Shown: positions 1 to 8,829 of the stretch, in pieces
Position numbering within the stretch: position 1 is the first letter of the stretch
Layout of the letters: every line of letters begins with the position of its first letter
NCBI GenBank assembly: GCA_023386815.1
Contig: JAEWIZ010000015.1
Coordinates: 124,001 to 188,000 of the forward strand
DNA: 64,000 nucleotides
Origin: Bacillota bacterium
GTDB taxonomy: Bacteria; Bacillota; Clostridia; Lachnospirales; Lachnospiraceae
Direction of reading: 5' to 3'
Translations under genes and position numbers: made by a program
The notes under the pieces: model-generated
Databases searched by the model: none
What the model saw: only the letters and a program-made list of their open reading frames with translations
Told to the model about the DNA's origin: nothing

Positions 1-55
1 CAAGAATAACAGATAGAATTTTCAAGCCGATATTCCTAGTCAACTTCTCTTTCAT
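1..55 (-). CDS. cdaR: CdaR/YbbR family regulator, N-terminal fragment
   Basis: Only the first 18 codons lie in the window; the gene runs off the left edge. Reading from an ATG at 55 gives a basic start followed by the beginning of a hydrophobic stretch (MKEKLTRNIGLKILSVIL), the form expected of YbbR/CdaR proteins, which have one N-terminal membrane helix and extracytoplasmic YbbR repeats. The start lies inside the 3' end of cdaA (20-bp overlap), the usual coupling of cdaA and cdaR in Firmicutes. CdaR is known to modulate CdaA. The identification rests on position plus the short N-terminus. Confidence 0.8.
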   Translation of the reverse strand, partial: MKEKLTRNIGLKILSVIL

Positions 56-914
56 TCCTTATTCTTCCCTTCCAAAGTTTTAATTTCTTTACCTCATTTG
101 TCTTCCTTTGTGCATCCGCAAGTTTCGTTCTTAAGTAATCACCATCTACATTACGAATCAGCTTACCGCCTTTCGCAATCGATACCTTTCCGGTTTCTTC
201 AGACACGATAATAGTTAAACTGTCTGAGACCTCGCTGATACCAATTCCTGCACGGTGCCTTGTGCCTAGTTCCTTGCTTAGCTGCATATTGTCAGACAAA
301 GGCAGATAGCAGGTTGCCGCCGCAATTCGATTTCCACGAAGGAGTACTGCTCCGTCATGAAGGGGTGTATTATGTTCAAATATATTAATTAGTAATTCAC
401 TGCTGACTAAGCTATCAATAAAGATTCCCGTACTCTCAAAATCATTCAACGGAGTATCCTCTTCTAAGACGATCAGTGCACCAGTCTTCGTTCTAGCTAA
501 CTCAAAGGTTGCACGAACAATTTCATTCAAGGTATGATCCGAAAACTTCTCTGATCGATCCTTCGAGTCATCAAAGGTTATAATTGATTTCATGATGTTT
601 TTTTGACCCAATTGTTCCAGAGCTTTTCGAAGCTCTGGTTGAAATATAATTACAATTGCAATGATACCCACATTAATTGTGTTTCGGATAATCCATGTAA
701 TAACATTCAAGTCAAATATTACAGCAATTAACCAGAAAACCATGATTACTACTAACCCTTTTACAAGAGTCCAGGCTCTAGTCGTCTTAATCCACTTTAC
801 AACATGATAGATCAGAAAGGCCAGAATACATATCTCTATAATATCGGTAGTATTTATCTTGGGAAATGATAACCAAATTAAATATTTGGTGATATAATTC
901 CTGATAATCTCCAT
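36..914 (-). CDS. cdaA: diadenylate cyclase CdaA (c-di-AMP synthase)
   Basis: Condenses two ATP into cyclic di-AMP at the membrane. The 292-residue length is normal for CdaA. Three hydrophobic segments occupy about residues 22-95, followed by a DAC (DisA_N) domain. The catalytic signatures are intact: DGA at residues 187-189 and RHR at 219-221 within GTRHRAGIGISE. The start has GGGGAG seven bases upstream. It is the third gene of a minus-strand operon after two unknown membrane proteins and overlaps cdaR downstream. c-di-AMP controls potassium and osmolyte transport in this phylum; a KimA-type potassium importer sits at the other end of this window. Confidence 0.97.
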   Translation of the reverse strand: MEIIRNYITKYLIWLSFPKINTTDIIEICILAFLIYHVVKWIKTTRAWTLVKGLVVIMVFWLIAVIFDLNVITWIIRNTINVGIIAIVIIFQPELRKALEQLGQKNIMKSIITFDDSKDRSEKFSDHTLNEIVRATFELARTKTGALIVLEEDTPLNDFESTGIFIDSLVSSELLINIFEHNTPLHDGAVLLRGNRIAAATCYLPLSDNMQLSKELGTRHRAGIGISEVSDSLTIIVSEETGKVSIAKGGKLIRNVDGDYLRTKLADAQRKTNEVKKLKLWKGRIRNEREVD

Positions 915-988
915 GCGCCTTCTCCCCTACTATTATTCATAACAAGCAAGATCAGACTACCTAATCTCTCTTGTTTAATCAAACATTC

Positions 989-2044
989 TTATTTACCTTT
1001 TTTGTCCCAGCTGTCATCATTACTACCCTGATCAAAATATGCATCATCCTCATCGATTCCTTCTTCGGAATCCTCATACCGGTGAAGTCCCGCTCTTGAT
1101 ATTCCTTGAGCTACATTCTTCACATTAAAATGCTTTACCTTCATCTGTGGAGTCGTAACCGACATCTTCGGTACAGCTTTCACATAATAATAATATACGT
1201 CATCTTCAAACTGGACATTCTCTACAGCTGTGTAATCCAGCGTTAAGCGGAAGAAATTAATGAAAATAACAATGACCGCAGATGCTACGTTCCCTAGTAT
1301 CATGATAAATATCTGTTCGGACTGAGCCAATATAATATCACTGATCAGGAAGCCCAGAATACTGGCTAATGCACCAACACCAATGGAAATTTCCTGAACA
1401 TAATCGAATTTCATCATCTTTCTAATGTAATAAACTACCATTAAGATTAATGCGAATATTACAATTGTCATAATCATCAGCTTATTTCCTACCAAGCTAT
1501 CAATAATATAAGTATAAATCCCTAAAATATCATCAATAGAATTGTTCGTCTGCATCGTTATTGCTGTTTTAATAATTAAGATCAAGTAATATAGAATAAC
1601 TCCGCAGGCTGTCGGTATGATGGCTAATGGTGATGCAATGGCTCCCAACAGTAATGGAATTACATAGGGAATCTTAAAGAAGAATAAGATCGGGATGGCC
1701 AAAAGTACATATCCTAATTTTGGTGTAAAGCGAGCAAAAAGGAAATATATTATCATTATGATCATAATAATGATAATTGAAATAATCGGTGCCACAGAAT
1801 AAATGTGTAGCGTAGTTACCAGTGCTGCTAATAACACCATTACTGCTGATGGTGTAAATGCACTCAATAAAGATAATCCCAAAACCACCGGCAGTGACTC
1901 AAGTCTGGAATCATATCCAATCTGCGCATTTATCGCAAGAAACGCAATAAGTGCAAATACAAACTTAGCGAAGGCTGTTACATATATATCATATTTCTGA
2001 TAAAAACTTTTAACCCTCTCTCGAAATACTAATATTGACATCAT
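989..2044 (-). CDS. polytopic membrane protein of unknown function in the cdaA operon
   Basis: I do not recognise this 351-residue family. After a short basic N-terminus, residues about 20-260 are almost entirely hydrophobic and could form eight to ten helices, including an Ile/Met-rich stretch near residues 87-100. Residues about 270-351 form a soluble tail that ends very acidic, with an ESEEGIDEDD-like run and a final DSWDKKGK. The ATG-ATG start has GGGAGG eight bases upstream. It lies 18 bp after the preceding membrane-protein gene and 74 bp before cdaA. Co-transcription suggests a link to c-di-AMP or cell-envelope functions, but this is only context. Confidence 0.75.
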   Translation of the reverse strand: MMSILVFRERVKSFYQKYDIYVTAFAKFVFALIAFLAINAQIGYDSRLESLPVVLGLSLLSAFTPSAVMVLLAALVTTLHIYSVAPIISIIIIMIIMIIYFLFARFTPKLGYVLLAIPILFFFKIPYVIPLLLGAIASPLAIIPTACGVILYYLILIIKTAITMQTNNSIDDILGIYTYIIDSLVGNKLMIMTIVIFALILMVVYYIRKMMKFDYVQEISIGVGALASILGFLISDIILAQSEQIFIMILGNVASAVIVIFINFFRLTLDYTAVENVQFEDDVYYYYVKAVPKMSVTTPQMKVKHFNVKNVAQGISRAGLHRYEDSEEGIDEDDAYFDQGSNDDSWDKKGK

Positions 2045-2062
2045 GATATATTCCTCCCAAAA

Positions 2063-2464
2063 TTATGACTCTGGTGTCTCCTCATTGTATATTTTTTCAA
2101 GCCGTTTTAACATCTTATAATATCGACCTAATTTTTTCCTTGACCTATCGTATTTCAACGAATAGCCAACAATGGATGCAAAACCATAGATTGTAATCGT
2201 AATAATATAAAAGCCCGCGATAAAGATACCGATTGTCTTATAATCAAGAGTGACTGCATTCTTTATGATATATTCTGATTGATACATAAATATAAGCGCC
2301 AGTATCAAAGCATATGCAATGGTTGCACAGATGACAGACTTGATTGCCTGATATCTAACATAATCGGTTTTATAATACTTACTCAGACGGATGTCTTCCT
2401 TGCCTTCTTTTTCCTCATAAACAGCAAGTTTTGTCATCATTCTGATTCTATTATTATTTAGCAT
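2063..2464 (-). CDS. small two-helix membrane protein of unknown function
   Basis: This is a 133-residue protein with a charged N-terminal 40 residues, two hydrophobic segments near residues 42-62 and 76-100, and a basic C-terminal tail (KYDRSRKKLGRYYKMLKRLEK) ending in acidic residues. I recognise no domain. The ATG is preceded by GGAGG with a five-base spacer, which supports a genuine start. It is the first gene of the operon that continues into the large membrane protein, cdaA and cdaR. Confidence 0.72.
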   Translation of the reverse strand: MLNNNRIRMMTKLAVYEEKEGKEDIRLSKYYKTDYVRYQAIKSVICATIAYALILALIFMYQSEYIIKNAVTLDYKTIGIFIAGFYIITITIYGFASIVGYSLKYDRSRKKLGRYYKMLKRLEKIYNEETPES

Positions 2465-2595
2465 GATAACCTCCGTATGCCCACGAACAGGCAGTTAGTT
2501 GTAGCAAAAACACCTTGTATGTGTTTTCTATGTTGTATCTTTCTTCACCTTTAGCATTGCATTTCAATGATAAATAGATACATGTAGTTATTTTA

Positions 2596-2604
2596 AGTAT
2601 ACCA
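2596..2604 (-). promoter_or_regulatory. extended -10 promoter for the cdaA operon
   Basis: On the minus strand TGG-TATACT forms an extended -10 element (TGnTATAAT type) about 130 bases upstream of the first gene. No good -35 box is present, as is common for extended -10 promoters. The rest of the gap 2465-2818 holds the PTS operon terminator and no gene that I can see. Confidence 0.5.
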
Positions 2605-2730
2605 TAATCAATATAGAATATCGAGGTTTTTTTTCTAAGCCCCAAAAATTTAGGAATTATGTTGAATGTTTTGCTTTATTTTTATTCAAAGAGAATGAAG
2701 ATTATTTCGGTATTTTCTTTCCAAAATAGA

Positions 2731-2773
2731 AAAAGAACCTTAAATGGTGATTGTTCACCTATTCAAGGTCCTT
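2731..2773 (-). terminator. rho-independent terminator of the MurNAc PTS operon
   Basis: On the minus strand a long, slightly imperfect hairpin (GGACCTTGAATAGGTGA pairing with TCACCATTTAAGGTTC) is followed by TTTTTCTATTTT. It starts about 45 bases after the ptsI stop codon, so it closes the murR-to-ptsI transcription unit. Confidence 0.8.
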
Positions 2774-2818
2774 CCGGTAATCATCTTATTGTTAATTATC
2801 TTTTGATAACCGCAATCA

Positions 2819-4453
2819 TTATAATAATGAGGTATCTATTTCTCTGATTTTTTTTCGGAGAGCCAATACCATCTTGGGTGATACACTAAGCTCATCAATT
2901 CCCATTCTTATAAAGGTCTCTGTCAACGTTATATCTGATGCAAGCTCACCACAAATACCTACCCATTTTCCTGCTTTATGTGCATTGTCTGCTATAATCT
3001 GTATCATCTTTAAAATAGCCGGATGATGTGGTTCATAAAACTCCTCCAGTTTTTGATTCTGGCGATCAATAGCTAAGGTATACTGGGTCAAATCATTCGT
3101 TCCAATGCTGAAAAATTCCACTTCCTTCACCAATTCATCACTGATTAACGCAGCTGCAGGCGTTTCAATCATAATACCGACTTCTACATTGTCTTTAAAG
3201 GGAATTCCTTCCTCGGTCAGTTCTTCCTTCACTTCAGACATTATTTTTTTTATTTTTATAATCTCATTTAACGAAATGATCATTGGAAACATAATTGATA
3301 TGGTTCCAAATAGCGCAGCTCGATAAATTGCTCTCAGTTGTGTCTTGAAAATATCTGTTTTTGTAAGACAGATACGAATGGCTCGATAACCCAATGCAGG
3401 ATTTTCTTCATTCTCTAACTGAAAGTAATCTGCCTGTTTATCAGCTCCGATATCCATGGTTCGTATAATAACTTTTTTTCCTCCCATATTCTCAACTACA
3501 CTTTTATAAGCACTAAATTGCTGTTCTTCGGTTGGGTAGTTATCATTTTCTAAATATAGGAACTCACTTCGAAACAGACCTATCCCTTCTGCGTCGTTTA
3601 ATAGCACCTCATTTACATCGGAAACACTGCCGATATTTGCGTATAAGTGAATTGTCTTTCCATCTAATGTGATACTTTCCTTGCCCTTTAGGCTTGCAAG
3701 GAGTTGTTTGCCCTCAGCTATTTCTTTCTGTCTTTGCGCCATACTTAGTTTCGTTAAATCATCCGGCTCCAGATATATCTTGCCAGAAAAACCATCAATA
3801 ATGGCAGTAGCTCCATTATATTTCTGATCAAAATCCTTCCCTAAGCTTACCAATGCCGGGATACCCATACTGCGTGCAAGAATCGCTGTATGTGAATTAA
3901 CCGAACCATTTTGTATGGCAAAACCTAATACCCTTCTTTTGTCTAACTTGATTGTTTCGCTGGGGAGTAGATCATCGGCTGCAATGATAGCAGGCTCCTG
4001 CAGTGTTTCCAGTTCATTCCCACCTCCACTTAATATATTTAAGAGATGATTAGACACATCCACAATATCTGCTGCACGTCCTTGCATATAGGTATCATCT
4101 AACGATGCAAACATCTGAGAAAAGTTATCCGAGGTACTACTAATAGCAAATTCTGCATTGACTTTTTGATTATTGATAATCTGAATAATTGATTCACAAT
4201 AATCATCATCATCCATCAACATTTGATGTATTTCAAAAATCGCAGCATTTTCATCGCCCGCTTCCCTTATTGCCTTTTGATACAGCCCTTGCAACTGTAG
4301 GATCCCTTCTTGCTTTGCATTTTCAAATCGCTTGATTTCTTTCTGTGTATTCTCAATATGATATTGTTGTATAATATTTTTTTCTTTCATCAAAAAATGT
4401 ATCTTACCTATACAAATGTCCTGATATACACTTTTACCTGATAATGTAATCAT
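2819..4453 (-). CDS. ptsI: PTS enzyme I (phosphoenolpyruvate-protein phosphotransferase)
   Basis: Accepts phosphate from PEP on a histidine and passes it to HPr in the cytoplasm. The 544 residues are slightly short for EI (about 570). The N-terminal HPr-binding and swivelling domains carry the active-site His188 in NSHTAILARS; the usual preceding GGRTS reads NGSVNS, a divergent form. The C-terminal PEP-binding barrel is clear, with GLFRSEFLYL, IRTMDIGADKQ, LGYRAIRICL and the active-site Cys in GICGELASD. The start has AAAGGTC upstream. It is the last gene of the MurNAc PTS operon, 19 bp after ptsH. Being embedded there suggests a relay at least partly devoted to MurNAc uptake. Confidence 0.95.
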   Translation of the reverse strand: MITLSGKSVYQDICIGKIHFLMKEKNIIQQYHIENTQKEIKRFENAKQEGILQLQGLYQKAIREAGDENAAIFEIHQMLMDDDDYCESIIQIINNQKVNAEFAISSTSDNFSQMFASLDDTYMQGRAADIVDVSNHLLNILSGGGNELETLQEPAIIAADDLLPSETIKLDKRRVLGFAIQNGSVNSHTAILARSMGIPALVSLGKDFDQKYNGATAIIDGFSGKIYLEPDDLTKLSMAQRQKEIAEGKQLLASLKGKESITLDGKTIHLYANIGSVSDVNEVLLNDAEGIGLFRSEFLYLENDNYPTEEQQFSAYKSVVENMGGKKVIIRTMDIGADKQADYFQLENEENPALGYRAIRICLTKTDIFKTQLRAIYRAALFGTISIMFPMIISLNEIIKIKKIMSEVKEELTEEGIPFKDNVEVGIMIETPAAALISDELVKEVEFFSIGTNDLTQYTLAIDRQNQKLEEFYEPHHPAILKMIQIIADNAHKAGKWVGICGELASDITLTETFIRMGIDELSVSPKMVLALRKKIREIDTSLL

Positions 4454-4472
4454 ATGCTACGACCTTTCGATT

Positions 4473-4730
4473 TTACAAATTAGCCTTAAAGAAACCTTCT
4501 AATCTGGTTATCACGGTCTCCTCATCTTCTCCTTCAACAGAAACAGTAACCTCAGTTCCTTTCTTTGCTCCTAAGCTCATTACTGCGATCAGTTTAGAAG
4601 CTTCTGAGCTTTTGCCATTGCACGATAGGGTTATTTTTGAAGATATCTCTTTTGCTTCCTTTACAAGCAAGCCTGCGGGTCTTGCGTGTATTCCATTTTC
4701 ATCTGTAATGATATATTTAAAAGATTTCAT
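4473..4730 (-). CDS. ptsH: HPr phosphocarrier protein
   Basis: Carries phosphate between EI and EIIA. The 85-residue length is standard, with the active-site His15 in NGIHARPAG. At the regulatory position, Gram-positive HPr normally has Lys45-Ser46 followed by IMGVMSLG; here the order is Ser45-Lys46 followed by LIAVMSLG, so the exact Ser46 phosphorylated by HPr kinase is absent. The gene is preceded by a GAGGAG site and followed closely by ptsI. A 104-base gap separates it from the EIIA gene upstream. Confidence 0.95.
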   Translation of the reverse strand: MKSFKYIITDENGIHARPAGLLVKEAKEISSKITLSCNGKSSEASKLIAVMSLGAKKGTEVTVSVEGEDEETVITRLEGFFKANL

Positions 4731-4834
4731 TTTCTCCTCATTTCTTTCTTACTTAATCGATATTCATAAGCCATCCTTGAAGGATTAATATTCCAATTTG
4801 CTTGGTTAGTAGTACATAATTCTTAAATTGCTAT

Positions 4835-5329
4835 CTATTCTATCGACATAATGCAGGTCTCTCCTACCTTTGCGTGGATTTCTGTATGCATGGTAATCTT
4901 AGTAACTGCAGCTTGTTCTGTAATAACTAAGATGGTAATTGGGGAATGTCCTGCAGCTTTTATTTTTTCTGGATCAAATTTAATTAATGGATCACCGACT
5001 CTTACTTTACTTCCTTCTTTTATAAACAATTCAAAACCATCACCGTTCATATCCACAGTATCCAAGCCAACATGTATTAATAATTCCATACCATTGGTTA
5101 AACGTAATCCGCATGCATGCTTCGAATCCGTCATGACAAGTGAAATTTCAGCACTTACCGGTGATTTTACAATATTATCTGTAGGAACAATCGCAAGTCC
5201 CTCCCCTAATATTTTCTTTGAAAATACTTCTTCTGGCACCTTTTCTATTGGGACAACTTCTCCTGAAAGAAATGCCTTTAGTTCATTTTCACTGTTCAAT
5301 TCATTAATTTTTTTAAAAAACGAAAACAT
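4835..5329 (-). CDS. PTS EIIA component, glucose family (Crr-like)
   Basis: A stand-alone 164-residue EIIA of the glucose superfamily. Both conserved histidines are present: His71 in DSKHACGLRL and the phosphorylated His86 in ELLIHVGLDTV. The GDPLIKFD segment that follows is also typical. MurP encoded upstream has only B and C domains, so this protein is the natural partner that phosphorylates MurP on its cysteine. The start lies one base after the mupG stop with AAAGGAC as ribosome site, so it is translationally linked to mupG. Confidence 0.93.
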   Translation of the reverse strand: MFSFFKKINELNSENELKAFLSGEVVPIEKVPEEVFSKKILGEGLAIVPTDNIVKSPVSAEISLVMTDSKHACGLRLTNGMELLIHVGLDTVDMNGDGFELFIKEGSKVRVGDPLIKFDPEKIKAAGHSPITILVITEQAAVTKITMHTEIHAKVGETCIMSIE

Positions 5330-5330
5330 T

Positions 5331-6449
5331 CTACGTCCTTTCTTCCTCTAATCTTTTTTCATTACTCATATGACCATTTACTGAAGTACCATCTTCCAAG
5401 ACCCTGGTAGGGATAAACTGAATTTTAGTACCATTTCCAATGTTCCGTAATAGTAAATGATATTTATTAGAAAGTATACCTATTACATTGACGCGCTCAT
5501 CCTTAGCTAAAGGTTCCTTGATAATCTGTATTTCACCTGAATACCTCTGATAGCAAATATTATCCACAGTGACAGAACCTATTTCTCTTGAAATACAATT
5601 ATAAGGTTCAATCTCCCTACCAAAGCGTGAGTATTCTCTGGATTCCTGCAATCTCAGTAGCCATCTCGGAGAATCTGTTCTAACTGTATAAATCTGCTGA
5701 TATAAGCTATAATACTCCTCTGGAAAAGAAACTGGCAAACGAATGATATTATTTTGGCTATAAAAACGAATGAGCTCTGCTTCATATTGGCTTAACACGC
5801 CGTCTCCCACAAAAACTGTGTCAATATTATAGTGATTGAGCAAATCTATATATGCAGCATAGGGAGCTACCTTCCTATGCTCTTCTAAGGTAGGTAGACC
5901 CTCAAATATTGGACTTCTTTTTTCTAAATCTCCGGCTATAAATGCTAATATCTTGATACCATATTCTCGTAGCATTTGATTCCGTAAGGTGAATTGCTCT
6001 TGATCAAGCCCTGTCTCCGGACGAGGATAAAAATTATGCATTGCATAAAGTTCAATGGCATCTTTTGAAATTCTAGCAGTAGCTTCAGCTGTTACTGTTG
6101 AAGCATTGATACAGATAGGTATTTGCCTTGCCAAATCGATGATTTCCTCATCATTAAACCCATAGTCAATTCTTAAAATATCTATTTTCATATTGTGTGC
6201 AAATTCAATAAGGCTATTTGTCTCAAAAAAATTCAAGGTTTTTTTGGATACATCAGCTATGATCCTATATCCTAAACCAGAGAGAAAGCTACACATTTGT
6301 TTTGCACGTTCTATATAACTACTATCAACTTCCTCACTAACATGAAATGAGGTAAAAACAGTACTCCCCTCTTTATACAAAGAGGGAAGTTTTTCTTTTA
6401 TAGTATCAAAATTAGATATGTAAACCGAGAATCCAATATAATTAGACAT
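5331..6449 (-). CDS. mupG: MupG family 6-phospho-N-acetylmuramidase (DUF871)
   Basis: The 372 residues match the DUF871/MupG family: an N-terminal TIM-barrel beginning GFSVYISN with IIADVSKKTL and IDILRIDYGF, then a smaller C-terminal beta domain. The characterised Staphylococcus aureus MupG hydrolyses the imported MurNAc-6-phosphate-GlcNAc disaccharide in the cytoplasm. The neighbours (murR, murQ, murP) are the same as in S. aureus, which strongly supports this role. The ATG overlaps the murP stop by eight bases, so translation is coupled. Substrate assignment is by family and context. Confidence 0.9.
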   Translation of the reverse strand: MSNYIGFSVYISNFDTIKEKLPSLYKEGSTVFTSFHVSEEVDSSYIERAKQMCSFLSGLGYRIIADVSKKTLNFFETNSLIEFAHNMKIDILRIDYGFNDEEIIDLARQIPICINASTVTAEATARISKDAIELYAMHNFYPRPETGLDQEQFTLRNQMLREYGIKILAFIAGDLEKRSPIFEGLPTLEEHRKVAPYAAYIDLLNHYNIDTVFVGDGVLSQYEAELIRFYSQNNIIRLPVSFPEEYYSLYQQIYTVRTDSPRWLLRLQESREYSRFGREIEPYNCISREIGSVTVDNICYQRYSGEIQIIKEPLAKDERVNVIGILSNKYHLLLRNIGNGTKIQFIPTRVLEDGTSVNGHMSNEKRLEEERT

Positions 6450-7866
6450 TTATAACATCAGCGTCCTTTATCACTATTTTTGTTATAATAAAACCAGCTA
6501 TATAGGAGATAACCAAACCAAAGAAGAAATTCAACATGCTGTCAGGCTTCATGATTGCTATTGCTACAAGTCCAGATGGTCCCCAGGAGTTTGCCATTAC
6601 ATTTGTTAACATAACAAATGCACCGCCAAAGCCTGCTCCAAGACCTGCCGTAATAAACGGTTTAAACATTGGCAATGTAACACCATATATCAATGGCTCA
6701 CCCACTCCAAGGAAGCCTGCCGGTAAAGCACCTGTAATTACTTTCTCTAATCGCTTGTTACCAACGCGCTTTGCAACAAAGTAAATAGCGATTGCCGCAC
6801 CAACTTGACCTGCTCCTGCCATAGCAAGAACCGGGAATAAGGAAACACCTCCCATAGCTTCCAGCTGTATTGCATAGATAGGAATTAATCCATGGTGTAA
6901 TCCAAGAAGAACCATCGGTAGGAATACGGCAGACAAGACATATCCACTAATGACGCTTACTACCGGATTAGGTGAATTAATGATTAAACTTAGCAACCAT
7001 ACTAATCCGTCCGATACAAAACCTGTTAAAGGCATAATCACAAAAACAAACACTAATGCTGTAGCCAATAAGGATACAAACGGCGTCACTATTAAATCAA
7101 GAACATCCGGCACATGTTTACGAACAAATTTCTCAATTTTAGAAAGTATCCATACACCAACAATTACACCAATAATTCCACCTTTACCAGTGGTTAGGAT
7201 TGAATTCAACGGCACTTCTGCATCATACAGTCCAAAAATAGTAGAAAGTTGAACAATATTTGCACCAATAGAAATCGCTCCTATCATACCACCTAAAGCT
7301 TCCGTTGCTCCAAACTGCTTTGCTGAATTGATGCCCGTGTATATTGCAAAGTAGCTTAAGAAACCGCCGCCAATGAGTGAAAATAGTAACTGAGTTACCT
7401 GCCAAAATCCTTCGGCACCTAGTACCCCTTGACCTTGTAACGTCGTAATTAAACTTGCAAATCCATTAAACAAGCCAGCTGCTATGATTGCAGGAATCAA
7501 AGGAATAAATATATCCGCAATGACTCGAATTGCCTTTTTAAACCTATTCTCTTTTTGAATCGATTTGATCGCATCTTTATTATCTTTCCAATCAGCGGTA
7601 TCCGTCTTAACTTTTGGCAAACCAAGTTCATCTGTACAAATGTCCGTGACTTTCTTTGCTTTTCCAGGTCCCAGTACGATTTGCAGTGAATTACCCTCGG
7701 CAACAAATCCTAAGACACCCTCTGTACTTTTAATTTCATTGTCCTTCACAAGATTTCTTTCTTTCACTTCAACACGAAATCTAGTCATACAGTTAGTGGC
7801 CTTTGATACATTTTCTTTTCCACCAATTAACTCAACAAGCTTTTTTGCAAGTTCTGCATTTGTCAT
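6442..7866 (-). CDS. murP: PTS EIIBC component for MurNAc or MurNAc-GlcNAc
   Basis: This 474-residue protein has an N-terminal EIIB domain with phosphorylated Cys26 in NCMTRFRV, then a linker and an EIIC domain with about ten membrane helices from residue 105. The EIIC signature GAGQVGAAIAIYF and the GVGEPLIYGVTLP loop fit the glucose/sucrose superfamily to which MurP belongs. It lacks an EIIA domain, matched by the separate EIIA gene two genes downstream. It lies 21 bp after murQ. In Gram-positive relatives the transported sugar is the MurNAc-GlcNAc disaccharide cut later by MupG. Confidence 0.92.
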   Translation of the reverse strand: MTNAELAKKLVELIGGKENVSKATNCMTRFRVEVKERNLVKDNEIKSTEGVLGFVAEGNSLQIVLGPGKAKKVTDICTDELGLPKVKTDTADWKDNKDAIKSIQKENRFKKAIRVIADIFIPLIPAIIAAGLFNGFASLITTLQGQGVLGAEGFWQVTQLLFSLIGGGFLSYFAIYTGINSAKQFGATEALGGMIGAISIGANIVQLSTIFGLYDAEVPLNSILTTGKGGIIGVIVGVWILSKIEKFVRKHVPDVLDLIVTPFVSLLATALVFVFVIMPLTGFVSDGLVWLLSLIINSPNPVVSVISGYVLSAVFLPMVLLGLHHGLIPIYAIQLEAMGGVSLFPVLAMAGAGQVGAAIAIYFVAKRVGNKRLEKVITGALPAGFLGVGEPLIYGVTLPMFKPFITAGLGAGFGGAFVMLTNVMANSWGPSGLVAIAIMKPDSMLNFFFGLVISYIAGFIITKIVIKDADVINV

Positions 7867-7887
7867 GTTAAAACCTCCTCATCCTTT

Positions 7888-8790
7888 TTATTTATTCTCT
7901 TTGAGGGCAATACGTATATGCCCGTCTGAGCGCTTTAATTTTTCTAATGCTTCTTCTTGGGTACATTCACATAAGATCATGGTGACAGCTAATTTTACAC
8001 TTCCATCAGCTTTATTAAGTATCTCTTCTGCGGTCTTTCTGTCGCAGCCAGTCGCTTCCATCACGATATTCTCCGCACGTGTAACTAGCTTTTTATTTGT
8101 CTGCACAACATCAACCATTAAGTTTTGATATACTTTACCAATGCCCACCATACTTCCTGTTGATATCATGTTTAAAATCATCTTCTGAACCGTACCTGAT
8201 TTTAATCGAGTTGATCCACTTAGGATTTCCGGTCCCGGAATAGGCTCAATTGCCAGATCCGATACATGAGCCATCTCTGAATCTTTGTTACATACGATTA
8301 CTGCTGTTTTACACCCTATTGCTTTGGCATATTTTAACCCATAGATTACATATGGAGTACGGCCGCTTGCAGCGATCCCAATAACCATATCTTTACTCGT
8401 AAGATTGATTGCATTTAAATCCTCTTCCCCGGAAACAGTGCTATCTTCAGCTCCTTCAACCGCTTTAATAAAGGCATTGTCTCCTCCGGCAATAAGTCCA
8501 ACTACTATCTCAGATGAAACTCCAAAGGTCGGCGGGCATTCCACAGCATCAAGAAGCCCTAACCGTCCGCTTGTACCTGCACCCATATATATGATTCGTC
8601 CACCATTTTTTAAAGAATTTGTACACCATTCAATTGCTGTTGCTATTTGAGGTAATACTTGTCTTACAGCATTAATTGTATTTTCATCTTCCTTATTCAT
8701 AATGGTTGCTATTTCTAGTGGTGTCATACTATCTAATTCCAAAGTGTTTTTATTACGTGTTTCAGTTGTCAATTTTGATATATCCTTCAA
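7888..8790 (-). CDS. murQ: N-acetylmuramic acid 6-phosphate etherase
   Basis: Cleaves the lactyl ether of MurNAc-6-phosphate to give GlcNAc-6-phosphate and D-lactate. The sequence is diagnostic: TTETRN at the start, a SIS-domain phosphosugar site GAGTSGRLGLLDAVECPPTFG with the conserved glutamate, GIAASGRTPYV, and STRLKSGTVQKM. I chose a TTG start at 8790 because AGGAGG lies seven bases before it; an ATG two codons earlier sits only one base from that site. It follows murR by about 40 bp and precedes murP. Confidence 0.95.
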   Translation of the reverse strand: MKDISKLTTETRNKNTLELDSMTPLEIATIMNKEDENTINAVRQVLPQIATAIEWCTNSLKNGGRIIYMGAGTSGRLGLLDAVECPPTFGVSSEIVVGLIAGGDNAFIKAVEGAEDSTVSGEEDLNAINLTSKDMVIGIAASGRTPYVIYGLKYAKAIGCKTAVIVCNKDSEMAHVSDLAIEPIPGPEILSGSTRLKSGTVQKMILNMISTGSMVGIGKVYQNLMVDVVQTNKKLVTRAENIVMEATGCDRKTAEEILNKADGSVKLAVTMILCECTQEEALEKLKRSDGHIRIALKENK

Positions 8791-8829
8791 CGTCATTCCT
8801 CCTATTACTAATTAGCATTATTTCACCTT

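Noticed and set aside
7565..8128. 187-codon open frame on the plus strand
   Set aside because: It is the antisense shadow of murP and murQ, which are unambiguous.
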